Assembly (NCBI GenBank): GCA_021229015.1
Contig: CM037790.1
Location: 55,524,361-55,588,360 of the forward strand
DNA from: Solen grandis
Lineage: Eukaryota > Mollusca > Bivalvia > Adapedonta > Solenidae
DNA length: 64,000 nucleotides
Direction of reading: 5' to 3'
The notes below the pieces were generated by a model that saw nothing but the letters and a program-made list of their open reading frames with translations, was not told where the DNA came from and made no database searches. How positions within the stretch are numbered: the stretch's first letter is position 1; every line of letters starts with the position of its first letter. The position numbers and the translations under genes were made by a program. Below are positions 48,075 through 60,600 of this stretch, piece by piece.

Positions 48075-48237
48075 ATTTTACGTCGCTTTGAAAACTAGTT
48101 CTTAAAACTTATAAAATCCATCTCGATGGTTCTTTGGTTGGACCAGTACGTTGTGCTTGGGAAGGCCATGAAAAATCCTTCGAGCCTACAAATTTCGGAT
48201 CCGCAGTCGGATACGTTACCACTGGACCTAGGCGCCA
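48075..48237 (-). repeat. SINE family C-like copy
   Basis: On the minus strand: GGCGCCTAGGTCCAGTGGTA, then a head with TCCGAAATTTGTAGGC and a tail near ACGTAAAA. Diverged from the other copies. Confidence 0.5.
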
Positions 48238-49252
48238 TACGTATAGGAAAAATTAAAGACGGGGAGAGAGAAAAGAAGTATCAAGTAAGATCTGCGAAAA
48301 TGACGGAAATGCACTACAGTAAATCAGAGCTTATCTAATCATCGTAATTTTTATTCTACATCTCGGTGAGAACTTCAGAACAAGAATAAAAAGCCAAATC
48401 TCGTTTTTTTAATGAACTCAATTATTCGAATTTATAATAGTATCCTTTTGTTATACGGATATTCGTCGATATATCGATGTTTTAATTAATCTTAATCTTA
48501 CAATACATTTATATCTTTTAGCATGACGACACACAGATTTGCTTCTTTCAAATTTGAAAAAAAAAATCGTGCCACATCGGACAAAATAAATAAAAAAATA
48601 GATCTGCATATTTTATCCGTCTGTTTTATTCACCTTGGTGTGAGAGGATAAATCCATAGCCGGGTTGCCTAGGGCAGTAATTAGTATAAATCAAGAATTA
48701 TTGTTGCATTCTTGAGAAATCGGCTTGCTGCTGAGAGTTCGAGCCACAGTTCAGTTCTTTTGATTTTTGTGAGCTAGTTTGCGATAGGTTGATAGGTTAA
48801 CAGGGATGCTGTCTGCACTTGAAAGACTCTGCATAGGTCCCCCCCCCCCGTCATTGACGTCACACATGTATTACAATAAAATAGTTACACTTCTTTGGAG
48901 CATCTTAATTTAAAATTGAGGTCAGATGAACTTGTTCAAGTCTCGCATTATTCAAGATTGAAAATCCTGTAACACCAAAAAACAAAAACAAAACCGAAAC
49001 CAAAATTATACTCCGTTTTGAATCAGTGTAAAAGGCAATCAGAGTGTGTTAAATGATTGAAACAGCATGTGTTATAGAAACACATATTCGAAAGATTTAT
49101 TTCTCAGAGAAAATGTTAAGATACAATCAAGGACACTACGTGTTAAAAATAATGCCATTTAAATAATGTTTGAAAATAAAACTGTATAATCTAATAAAGA
49201 CGTTGTTTTTTATGTAATTGTTTGTTTTCAGAAACGAAACTATTTGATTCAG
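48238..49252. other. Non-coding spacer
   Basis: Includes a C10 run near 48840. No gene recognised. Confidence 0.45.
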
Positions 49253-49437
49253 TGCATCATTAAATTTTAATCATGGTCATATAAATGCCAAAAAAAACTT
49301 GCAACCATACATTGACTTGGATTTACAGGCTCTTTTGTACTATATAAAGTCTTGCATTTACTATTAAATTCTCACAATCAACTTAATGGACAATGATCAC
49401 ATTTTAATGATAGATGTATTACCTTAACTGAATCTAC
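49253..49437 (+). repeat. GGTAATCCATC TIR element, copy 3
   Basis: Left TGCATCATTAAATTTTAATC, internal CATACATTGACTTGGATTTA, right TTTTAATGATAGATGTATTA then CCTTAA. Confidence 0.7.
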
Positions 49438-49782
49438 TCCATTTTAATTTGTTCGATCGATTAAAAAACAACAAAATAAAACAACATAATAACATAAAAC
49501 ATGAAAATAAAAAAATGGGATTGGTTTATTTGATGTCATTGTTGCTTTGTTTTGTATTTGGGTCTTTTTTTTTTCTTTTGCTGAATTATTATGTCTGATT
49601 AATTAGAACACAATAAAACATCTCTAATTCAGTATATTTTCGTCAAATACACAGCATGCAGGTTTTACTGATATTTGCAAATGTCGTCATTCAAGAGAAC
49701 ATACAACACATTTTCTTTACTATAATTGTTGAACTTGAAATGGAAGCATATTTTCTCAAGACGATTTATGCGCGCGCGCGCG

Positions 49783-49813
<31 letters not shown>

Positions 49814-50638
49814 TGTTTGGTTTCTGGGTTTCGCATTTGAAGAAATGTAAAAAGTACTTCAAGCAGACATAGTGCATATATACAGTACAAGTATGACGGA
49901 AACCATTAAAAGAGTTTATACTTTAAATTATATTTTCTACTTGGCACTGTTCTTTCTATGTCAATGTAGGAGATTAAAGACTGAGAATATATACTGTAGG
50001 TTCCGACGATGGGAATGACATTAAACTCGAATATATTATTTCCCTCGATTATGTGTAGAACTTATTAAACACTTAACTATGGTATAAATCAATAATTCTA
50101 TATCAGTTACATGTATCTACCAGTCATGATAAAAAAACGTATAAAAATGAATTTTCTTTCATGGTCGACACCGAATATTATTTTAGTTCGTGGCACAATT
50201 GTGACTATAACATATTTCCCATTGATAATGGTATTTGTCGTTTTTAGTTGAGACCTATATCGGTGTAATATGCATTAAATCAACATAATTATGCCTTCAT
50301 GTTCAACAACAGTGGATGTAGATTTCCCGATGGGTCTTCAACACAGAATGAAACGTGTGTGAAAACAATTCAGAGAGTTTTGATCGTTGAAACAGATTAA
50401 ATTCCATTTGATATTATTGATATATTGTTGTTTTTTTCTCCAATTTATTGTCAAAAATTATCTCTCTTACCATGATTGCTTTCATTTTTTTTATATTCCA
50501 AACGCTTCATACTTGGGGTCCTTGTGTCTCAGAAAAGAAATGTCATAAAAATGTCCATGAACTCTATTTTATTTGTTTACTTGTCTTAAAAACTAAAATA
50601 TTCCGGTTCCTACTTCTGACCAAGCTATGCCGGTACTT
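49438..50638. other. Non-coding stretch with (GC)n(TG)n microsatellite
   Basis: A GC dinucleotide run passes into TG repeats at 49770-49813. The rest is AT-rich with no supported gene. Confidence 0.7.
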
Positions 50639-50835
50639 GGCTGTCTGGTGTCCTCGGAATCGGGAGGTCCTAGGTTTGATCCCGGGCCGCGAAATATCAA
50701 AGTCGTAAAGATGGCACTGGTATAGTTCCCTTGCTTAGTGCTCAGCATATAGGGGTAGTTCCCGGACTGGTGGCCCGGTGTCAGAATAACGTGACTGGGT
50801 GTGGTATTATGCCACATTTACACTATGTCTATGTA
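50639..50835 (+). repeat. SINE family B, copy 3
   Basis: Head with AATCGGGAGGTCCTAGGTTT and GATCCCGG, GCTCAGCATATAGGGGTAG, CCCGGTGTCAGAATAACGTG and GGGTGTGGTATTATGCCACA. It ends before a full stem-loop. Confidence 0.75.
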
Positions 50836-51789
50836 AACAAACATACAAATCCAAACCAAACATATATAGAACCTAAAATTGCCTTCTCACTCAACCTTTT
50901 TACGAATGGACAATGAAACCTTTGTCTTTGAACCTCTTTTAACCGATGTGAATTTTCTATAAACTTGAGAATAAGCATTCATCAATTTAACAATCTTACT
51001 CAATTATTGAGAGGTCTGAAAAGTTCTAATTGCGTTACAGTTATATAAATCATAATCAATTGGCCAATCTCAATGAATTTTAATATGATTAAAAGCGACT
51101 AATCACGTTTGTATCTCGCCTAAACCTTCATCGATTATCTAAAATTGTCATTTGATTCTAATAATCCAATTCATCACGTCCGTATTAATTTGTGTTTGAA
51201 GCACTCTATCAATTTGCCCTCACCGGTTCTTTGCCATTATCTCCTGCAACAACGACAGCGATACAGAAACCAGCAAATTCACGTCGATTGATTGGAAATT
51301 TAATCATAGAGGTTTCAAAAAGATGTTATGCTCTGCTTTTTTACGGTTTAATATCATGCATATTCTTGTTATGTTTTATTCATAATTATATCATTTCTTT
51401 AGTTTTAGGAATTTGGCTTTTATATCGTTCAGTAGAAAGTGAATCAGTCGTTTTGGATACTTGTTTTATTTAAGACGGACATGATTCTATTGTTGTTTTG
51501 ATGCAGTGCCACACAGATTTCTTACTTTATAATTTCACGTTCAGTCAAGATATCTGTAGAAGTTGAAACATGTTTTATTTAAAATATTAAGCACATAGTA
51601 TAATGACAAACAAACAAATAACCTAAAGGATTAAAACGAATGAATCTTGTTGTCCTCTTCTCCATGTATAATATATTGTAAATATTTATTTTTGTATATA
51701 TATGATAACACATGATATTCTAGAACAAGTCGCGCGAAATCGCGGGAATGTTTTTTACTGTTGGGATTTGTCTGAAGAGAAAGTAGTGT
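50836..51789. other. Non-coding spacer
   Basis: A 93-codon frame at 51192-51473 (+) has a hydrophobic centre (LFYGLISCIFLLCFIHNYII) but no recognised family, and composition alone could produce it. Not called as a gene. Confidence 0.4.
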
Positions 51790-52075
51790 CCAACCACAGG
51801 GAAACCATGGGTTTCACATGGTGGAACTTGGCTGTGAAGCCGAGGGTTGTGGTTTCGATCCCCATGAATTTGGGTCGAGCAAGGTCTTCGTTTCTTTCTG
51901 ATAGTAATTCGTATTCCACCGCTGTACTAAGTTAACTACAGAGATGCGTGTTAAAGTTTCGGTACTGTCAGAATCCCGGAAAAGAGTTGCAGGTTGAACT
52001 GGCCATCTGTTAGCCTTTGGTGTCATAAAATGGCGTTAAAAACTTAAAAAAAAAATCAAATAAACCAAGCTAAAC
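51790..52075 (+). repeat. tRNA-derived SINE, family E
   Basis: Head with GGCTGTGAAGCCGAGGGTTG and B box GTGGTTTCGATCCCC; the tail has TGTCATAAAATGGCGTTAAA and then a long A-rich end with AAATAAACCAA. Confidence 0.6.
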
Positions 52076-53040
52076 AGACATGAATGAAAAACATTAAAAT
52101 AAAAAGGACTCATTGCTGTCACATCTTTAATAGTGTGTGTTTTTAATTCACGGGGGAGGATGGAATGTAGTGCAGAACGGATTAATTAATGAAAAAAATC
52201 ACTTGCTGTGAAAAATAATAGTTTTATTTCGACCTGCATAACAGAATAAAACGATTTCTACTGGGATGACAAACGAATTAACAACAACAAAAAAAGGGGA
52301 AAAAAAGATCACAAATATAAAACGTACGATATGGTGCTAGCAAAATGCATAAGTTAAATTTGGGCTGTGTAATCCTTTTCTCGTTATTGGTGTGGCAATA
52401 TAAACATTGCATTGGGTTTGAATGACGCCAATGGCCCCGCTTTATCACTGCACACAGCAGTTGTCTTAATCCTCAGGTTCATACACCATGCTTTTTACGT
52501 ATGAATACGGGAACATCGTGGTCTATACGCATGCCAGACATAAACGCCACACAACATAAATACGAAAGACAAATTGGATAACTTTCAAATATAATTAATA
52601 AAACTCGTGTAGTTAGAACGGGAACACAAACCTGATTTCGATGCTTTGTAACACTCTATTAACGTGGCTGTGCGGCTAGTCGAACTTCCCGAGAAGAAAA
52701 GATGTTATTTCGAACAATACGACTAACCCTATTTATAAACTATATTTAAAACTATATTTAGTTTTATCCACTTTTGATGGAATCACCATAATTTCTCACA
52801 AGCTTTGCGATTTTATTTATTTTTAAACACAAATAACATAACAAATGAATGGTTACTGAATTACCGAGGTACTCTGTATATACACAGAGTTGTTTCGTAA
52901 CGGCGCCAAGCCCGACACAAAAATCGTTCTTTTAGAAATAAAGATAGGAAACTGAATCCCTGTAAAAAAATGAATGGATTGTATGCAAAAATAGAATTAA
53001 GGAAAAATAAGTAACAGTTAAGGAGATAAGGGAGAAGTTA
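52076..53040. other. Non-coding spacer
   Basis: Nothing recognised. Confidence 0.45.
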
Positions 53041-53086
53041 AACAATAAAGAGAGAGAGAGAGAGAGAAAGAAAGAAAAAAAAAACA
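53041..53086. repeat. GA-rich microsatellite
   Basis: AGAGAG repeats grading into GAAA/AAA. Confidence 0.9.
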
Positions 53087-53735
53087 GAGGAAAAGGACTG
53101 GACTGGACTGAACTAGCGGCAGGATAGGAGGTCAAGATGAGTGAACTAAGTGTTGTTTATCTCTCACCATCTCTATACCACACTTAACTTCTACTACTTA
53201 ATGCCAAAACGTTTGGAATGAAAGCATGTACACAGATACTTGTAAGTCGTGTGTTTGAACATCGGTCTCTACGACGTTTCTTATAGATGGTACTGGGCCG
53301 AGTTGCTTAGACAAAGTTTTGCAACGTCATATATCCCCGCTTTCTTCGTGCTCTATGTAACGATTTTAGTATTTTGTTGCGAAGAAAGTGTTTTCAAGAT
53401 GGCGTCTAACGTAGACAATATTTATCTTCAATTTAAAACTAATATCAATTTGCAAGATGTAGCCAATAATCAATGCATTTAACTGGCATATGAACACTAA
53501 TTTTATTAATCCAAACAGAAACGACAAACAAAACCGTTTTATATTTCCACATTTAATGAGCATCTAAGTAAAATCCCTTCCTATTATGAAAATCCAAATC
53601 CTTGTCGGCCATATTTGTTTCCAATGTTACTTCGCGAGGCACCTTTGAAGAGTACCTTCCTCTGTCACGAAACTTATTCTGGAAACATCCGGTTGCAAAC
53701 AAATTCAGTGAAAAGTACTTACTGAAACTACTTGT
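53087..53735. other. Non-coding spacer
   Basis: Overlapping frames at 53249-53482 (+) and 53366-53563 (-) have no motif. Nothing supported. Confidence 0.4.
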
Positions 53736-54010
53736 GTATACAACTTGCCCCTGGTAGGTGTCCCTTACTTGGTGCTCATCAGGTAACAATACTGATCTGG
53801 TTATCCCGGTGTCTTTTGTTTTAGGATAATGTGATTGGTGGTATCGGGATATTGTTGTTGGAGGTGTCAGAATAATTGGTTGTGTTCTTCGTCATGATTT
53901 TGGTATTACATCCCATGGACAGCTTTTCAGTAATCTGGGACTTTATCATACATCACGCCGTAGACAAGCGGCATGATACCACACCCAGTTACAATATTTT
54001 AACAATTGGG
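53736..54010. repeat. SINE family B fragments in opposite orientations
   Basis: Plus-strand pieces (GGTGCTCATCAGGTAACAAT, AGGATAATGTGATTGGTGGT) are followed by a minus-strand 3' end at about 53951-53995 (CACGCCGTAGACAAGCGGCA, TGATACCACACCCAGTTAC). Partly inverted, rearranged copies. Confidence 0.6.
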
Positions 54011-54892
54011 CTACCAGTTCTGGAACTATACCCTTACGCCTGCAGGAGATAAACCAAGAAGCCCTTTTTTATTTAACTATTAACATTGCTCGAATTCCAC
54101 CAACAATATGAAGGATTCGAAGTACTGGTCTAACAAAAGAACCGTCGAGTGGGATTTGTTTAAGTTGTAAGAACTTGTTTCTCAATAGATACTTATACTC
54201 AGCACTAAGTAAAACTTTATTTCTTACACAAAATAAAACCCATTCCAACATTGCACCATTCCCGTTTCACGAAATGTATAATAACATGACTAGATTTACA
54301 TAAAGTATTACCTTGGTATCTAATAATACTTGTTGATGATTAAGAGATTTCATTATTTCTTCTAGATAAACAAGAATGAAAATTGATGCAAATCCTTCCT
54401 ACTAGTAGATATTCAAGCATCACTTAGCGCTTTGTAAGGTTGATTGGAATGTCGCATGGTTGACATACTGGAATTTCCCAATATATTATATACATGTCAA
54501 GTTCATACCATTTTAGTGATAATTATGATTCATGCTTGACTTTTCTAAAACAAGGAAAAATACCTGACACATTGTATCTTTAATCTACTTTCTACAATAA
54601 CCGTTACACATACATAGAAGTCACCCTAAAATTGTGGCCATTGAGGAGCTCTGAAAATTCAAATATATCATCGATTTAATTCAATAAAACACCTTTTTAT
54701 TTTCTATTTTACCATGTGCAAAATATATCAATCTATTCGACAAAATGAAGTATTTCACAAATCTAGGAGGACTTCTAAGACGGATAGAATCTACTAAGAC
54801 ATTTCTAAAGACAATAGAGGACTACGATCTCTTCGATTTTCTTTTGTCTATAGAAAGGACTTAATAGACTCTATCCGATATTACGTGTGTAT
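54011..54892. other. Non-coding spacer with an imperfect hairpin
   Basis: An inverted repeat with roughly 34-bp arms lies at 54779-54880 (see findings). No gene recognised. Confidence 0.55.
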
Positions 54893-54945
54893 GAAATATA
54901 TATATATGTGCGTGTGTGTGTGTGTGTGTGCGCGCGCACGCTATA
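54893..54945. repeat. (TA)n(TG)n(CG)n microsatellite
   Basis: TATATATATG followed by GTGTGTG and GCGCGCGCACGC, a purine-pyrimidine alternating tract. Confidence 0.9.
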
Positions 54946-56214
54946 TGATAAAGGTATTTCTGTTTAATGGACGCCCGGGGCTATTTGAAGCCAAAGATAT
55001 AAGCTGAATATCGACAGCACTGCACAGAATTCCTGTGACAGCTTATATGATACATGTGTCTGTCTAGACTGCTCATTTGGTAGTTTGTAAGAGGTAATCT
55101 AAATGACAGAGCCATATGACAAAACCAGTTAAATACATTTATGCACATCCTACTCGTAAGGTCGACTGTCTAAGGCAAGGTACTTTTTTTTATCATTATT
55201 TGACATGTTTGGTCTATCGGTCGGATATGTTTAATATACGTTAATGTGCTTGGATGCAACGTTTCAGTCATTTAAAGTCTGTATCCACCTCACCGTGTCT
55301 AAATACGCTTTGGTTCTTTATAGAACATTTGACAAAGGAAACGACGCTTTGCATATACATGTACGTTGTTCGGATTTTCAAAGTTAACTTCCAATGAAGA
55401 GTAACTATAATGTTCAGCAAGCAGATGCTATATATGTCTGAAAATGAAGTTTTGCCAGTTGAAAATCCCACGGTATAACAGAATATATACCGTAGGTTCC
55501 AACGACGTATCCATATGAAAAATATACAGTGCTTCCTCATTGTGGTATCATACCATATCCACTCTCCAGGGAGAAATACGGGTACAATTTTTAAAGACCT
55601 TGATATGTTGCGGTTCGATCCCATGGAAACCCGGTAATGGGGCAGACACTCTAACCGGTCAGCCAGAGGGACATATCATATTATAAGTCATTATATAAGT
55701 ATAATAGTGATATAAGCCTTTATGTATAAATACTTTATTATAAGTCTTCACCAGTTTATATACTGACAGCGGGCTTACCTTTTATAACTAAAAACTATAC
55801 GGTGATCTAGAGGGGTATACAGTTTTACAAGGTGTTATTGCTGTTGATCTAATCTATTTCTGCTCAGCTATAAACATTAAATAGAAACTATTTTATTTCA
55901 GACGTGTACATAGTACATTGTCTACAATGATCTTATATACAGCAATATATAACCTACGTGATTAAGGCATAGTGTATTGTATTTGTCCACCGCCATTAAT
56001 CACGTGACCTGAGAGGTTGGTATAGTCTCGTGACACCATAATGTAGACTGCTGTAAGCGGAATGAAAGACTCCCCTGAGAGATCGATAAATATATACTAA
56101 TAGCCAGATGGCCAAGGGTAAAAACTGAAGTCGGTGGACAAGCCAACGGCATAATACTTAGACTATAAAATTGCCTGTACTTTAAATATAACCTCGTTAT
56201 ATCTCCAAGACGGA
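54946..56214. other. Non-coding spacer
   Basis: A B-box-like GCGGTTCGATCCCA at 55610-55623 and a nearby CTCTAACCGGTCAGCCAGAG (minus A-box style) at 55650 suggest eroded tRNA-like pieces. No gene. Confidence 0.4.
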
Positions 56215-56575
56215 TTGATTGTGACTAGCTGTGGAACATGTATCATGCCACACGTTTTCGGCGTGACACGCAAGGGTGACAGCACTATATGTGTCTCAAG
56301 TAGACATACAATAAGGCATTTCACGGAAAATTATTATGTTTTATGTCCTACTTTTCTTAATCACCCAAGAAAATACAAATTTCATGGAGGGGGTCAACCT
56401 GTGAGAAAAAAATCTGGGATCGAGAGGTCGTGGTTACCTAAGCTGCTTTGTTTGGTGCTCAGCAAGTTGGCCCTGTGCCAGGATAATGTAAATGGGCGTG
56501 GTATCATGCCGCATGTCTACGTCGTGATACTGCAGTGAGGCAGCACTACATCTGTCTCAAGTAGACATTTTCTTC
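56215..56575 (+). repeat. Two adjacent SINE family B copies or parts
   Basis: The first 3' end has TGTATCATGCCACACGTTTT and CGGCGTGACACG. The second is more complete (GGGATCGAGAGGTCGTGG, GGTGCTCAGCAAGTTGGCC, GGGCGTGGTATCATGCCGCA, TACGTCGTGATACTGCAG). Both end with TGTCTCAAGTAGACAT. An open frame spans them but is repeat-derived. Confidence 0.7.
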
Positions 56576-57455
56576 AAATGATTGATACACTGCCCGCTGG
56601 ACTTTAAACCTAAAATATACCCAATTATCATACTAATTATCAGCTGATTTGTTTATCCATCATTTTAAAATCACAGATTCATTCGCACTTTAATCACACA
56701 TTAATGCACACGGCAGACGGTTTTATTTGAAAATCAGGAATATTCCATCTGGATCCTCACACAAGGGACTCTATAATGGATGGCATCTCAAAACTTCAGG
56801 ATATCTTTTTGAAGAAAGTGATTAATACGCTACAATCCGACAGAGAGCATTTCCCTTGTGGACCATCTGTGTCTATAAGGCAAGCAGTTGAAAAACGGAA
56901 GTTGATTCTTTTTTTCAGCACTCAGCAGTCACTGTTGCAATTCACACTTTATGGCACAGAAAGAAAATAAATCTATATTTTGTTTTATTTTCTTTATTTG
57001 AAATCAATCGCTTCTATAGTGTTCCGAATATGTATTTATCATTCTTGATTTTTATTGGACCTATATTACTTTATCGTACATTTTATATGGTCTTGTGAGA
57101 CAAAAGGATTCAAAGTGGGTTAAATAAATAAAATAAATAACAATTTGTGACGAAGTTCTACATATTTTATTGAATAAGTCTGAACATTATTTTTAAAATT
57201 CGAGACAATAGCACATAAAAATAACTAGAGAGGCGACCAGGTCGATGATTTGTGTATTTTATTTTATGTACGTGAACACTGCTTTCATAGCATTCTATAT
57301 TTTGATTTCGCATCATTAACTTAACCAAGCGAGTTCAGCAAGAAAGGCGAAGAGTTGTTTGACCCCGATATGGTTTTGGCTTATAGAGTCTGCTGCATCA
57401 TCTGTGTATAAAAAGACTAGATACCACATCATTAACGTGACTTCCCTTAACTACC
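56576..57455. other. Non-coding spacer
   Basis: Nothing recognised. Confidence 0.45.
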
Positions 57456-57629
57456 CTTAAGGTAATCCATCATTAAGTTATATTCACAGCCATTCAAATA
57501 CTTAACAACTTAGTGCAGTTGTAAGCATCCATTGACTTGGAGGCTCTTTGCTCAAAGTGTATTACTATAAAATTTCCTTGATCACTTGATGGGCCATGAT
57601 CACAATTTAATGATGGATGGATAACCTAA
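57456..57629 (+). repeat. GGTAATCCATC TIR element, copy 4
   Basis: CTTAAGGTAATCCATCATTA at the left and TTTAATGATGGATGGATAAC at the right are near-perfect inverted termini. Internal GTAAGCATCCATTGACTTGG. Confidence 0.8.
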
Positions 57630-60600
57630 ATGTATGTCCTGAGGTTCTGTCGCTATATAAGACCGCACCTTATGATGTCAATCGAACTTCGGCGTTCATC
57701 ACCAAAATGCGTTACGCAATATGGTATTGAACTTCAAAGCAATTTAACCCTAATAAACCCAACTGCGATGCTCATCAATATTTGATGTTAACTATAGTAT
57801 TTAGTTGTTGAAGTGTTCCTACAGAGTTAAATTTACGGCCTTGATTTTGAGCTGCCGCGGATCAAACCTTAGACCTCCCGGTTCTGTCTTATACGTCTTG
57901 AACACTCGGCAATAAAAATAAATATCAGGCGTGTTTAAAGACATTAAACGTCACATACTCCCTCTTTAAGTATTTTATTTGTCTTACTAGCTTACTCTTA
58001 AGCGAAGCCTGTCAGTCTACCCCTGCCATACATCAAGTATTCTGGCTTATAATCCATAGTCTCTCTTCTCCACTCTGTCCCGATAAAGGAGCGATCCTTG
58101 GAGAATCAATAATATTTATGGTTGTGTAGCGATTAATTTAATCGCGATAGAAGTTATGATAATATCTCCGGATGTTCCAGTTGCTTGTCGTATACACAGC
58201 TGGTCTGCTGATGTAACAGAATTATTCTCGTCTAAACCAAATATGATGCGCATCTCCGAAAATGTCGCATCAAATCTTGGGTAATGTGCATCTTCCAATC
58301 GTGGGAGACCCCGTATCAGAGACTGGCTTCGGCTTCTCGTATTTGGCAAGACAACGCTTTATAAAAATAATGATAGGATAATTGAAGATATTTGATAAGA
58401 AGAAGACTGCGAGGTTGGATAACAGGGAAACTGCTGAGCTGCAAACTTAAGTAGTTGTTTAAGAGCTCCTGAAAACATGTGAGATAGAATTATCTTCAAA
58501 TTCGATTGAACCACGTCGAGAGGTCTGGCTTCTATGCGAAGAACATTTTAGAAACTTCTGTATTCAACATGCGAAGTAATATTGTATTAAAGACGTTTTC
58601 TACAGTAACACTTTTTACTATATAAACAAAGGAGTAAAACTAAAATTAGCACAGACAATTTCCTTAAAATTACATGATTGTAGATAATCACACTAGAAAC
58701 AAATTAATGAAAAACGTCGGGGGCCCCTACTCAACTGTTTGAGTTATCTGCCCCTGAAAGTGAGTTTTTAGCTCATTTCTGTCATTTTCAAGGGCAGATT
58801 ACTCAATATTATGGCTAGCAGCACCTCTTTGATATCTAGTCGATGTTTGTTACTTTTTTTCTTGCCACAGTGTAAAATGTTAAAAAATCTACAGATTTTA
58901 TTCTATAGTTGATATGCGAACAAACATAAATTTTCTTCTTGTTTTTCAAGAAAAAGACAGTGTGGTTTTATACTTTGCATTATGAATGGATATGAAATTA
59001 CATACAACAATATGAAATAAGGTATCGGTAGGCTTGCTGTTAAGTTATCTGCCCTAGAAACTTACAGAAAAGAGCAAAGAAAAGACAAATCAATGATAGA
59101 TTGTTATTGTTATTATTTAATCCACACCATTCCTTGAAAGGCAAATTGGTATAAAGAATATTAGGTGTTTAATTTTCTAATTCGAAGTTAGAAATAGTTG
59201 TTTTGGAATCAAACGTAAAATTATACCTTTTTCCGTTTGACAATTTTCATTGTTTTCCATGTAGCCTATTATAAGAATATTATTCATGTGGTTTGATAAT
59301 TGTTAATATTTGCATTGTTGGTAAGATTTCGAATATAATTTGGTATGTATGCATTAGCTATTTTTATTGGATCTATCGCAAGTCGCGAAGTGGAGCTCTG
59401 TGATAAATCCATGAAATTTAAAGTACGCACGACATACAACTTTGCTTTTGACCTCGCGTTATGGAACCAACTTCCATGTGATTGACAGTATATAATGATG
59501 GTTCAGAGTCAGTATCACTGGTTACATTTTATACGGCTACACGAAAAACATGACATAATCACCCGCCGCAAAGAAAAAGAAAAATAATCTCCGCCCATTA
59601 TGTCCTAAGATCACGAAGGCAGCATACGCACTCATATTTCTCCATATCAAGACATCACAAATCATTTTATGCAATATTTTTTTTTCAAATTTTGAACGAA
59701 ATACAAACATTTCATCGGACGATTAAGTCGGATAATTTGTAATTGTACATTTAGCAAATTGCACTGCCATGCCATATTATATTGAAGACATTTTACCTAA
59801 TAAAATATCTTACTATCTCTTTATCCATTCATATCAAAATCAATCAATATCATTGTATTTGCTTCTACAATGGTGTGTTTTTGAACAAAACATCGTCCTT
59901 TTTATTCTGCACAGATTTCCTCTGTTCTTCTTTTCCGCAAAAGATTCAATGGATTTTTTATGACATCTCCATAAAGGCTAAATTTGCAAAAATAAAAAAG
60001 TAATCAGTTTTAAAAGGAGAAAGAAAAAAAAGAAACCGAATTAACTGATTGCAAGTTGTATTTGCCAAGATCGGATTGGTATTACCTTGAAACTGTTTTC
60101 AATATCACAAATGTTTTCCACATTGATATGGCCCATTACACGACCCATTGCGATCTTCGAAAATGCAGATAAGGTATCCAAATTACTACCAACCCAACGT
60201 TTATCAATCATTTTAAGAGGTTACAAATGTCTGATCACCATATACATCAATTTCTTTAGTTATTAACTTTTGAGTGGTTCTGGGGATTTGAATCGGTTTC
60301 TCTAATAATATCAATGAAGAAAAAAATAACAGACTCGATTGTCGTTATTTTTATCCCTTTTTCAAGAGTATAAATCTCTTCAGGTTTTTGCAAGACTCAA
60401 GAATACTGCAAGGATCTGTCAAAGAAAACATTTTCATTTTGCATGTTTGTACTTCTTCCAAGTACTTCTAGCCGTTTGTATTGTACGGAACTACAGTGGT
60501 TCAATCACTAAATGTTTAATTATCTTTTTTCCGTCTTTTCCAGGTAAGTTTCACGCCAACGGAAAAGCATCTATCAAAACCGTATGTATAACTGCATGAT

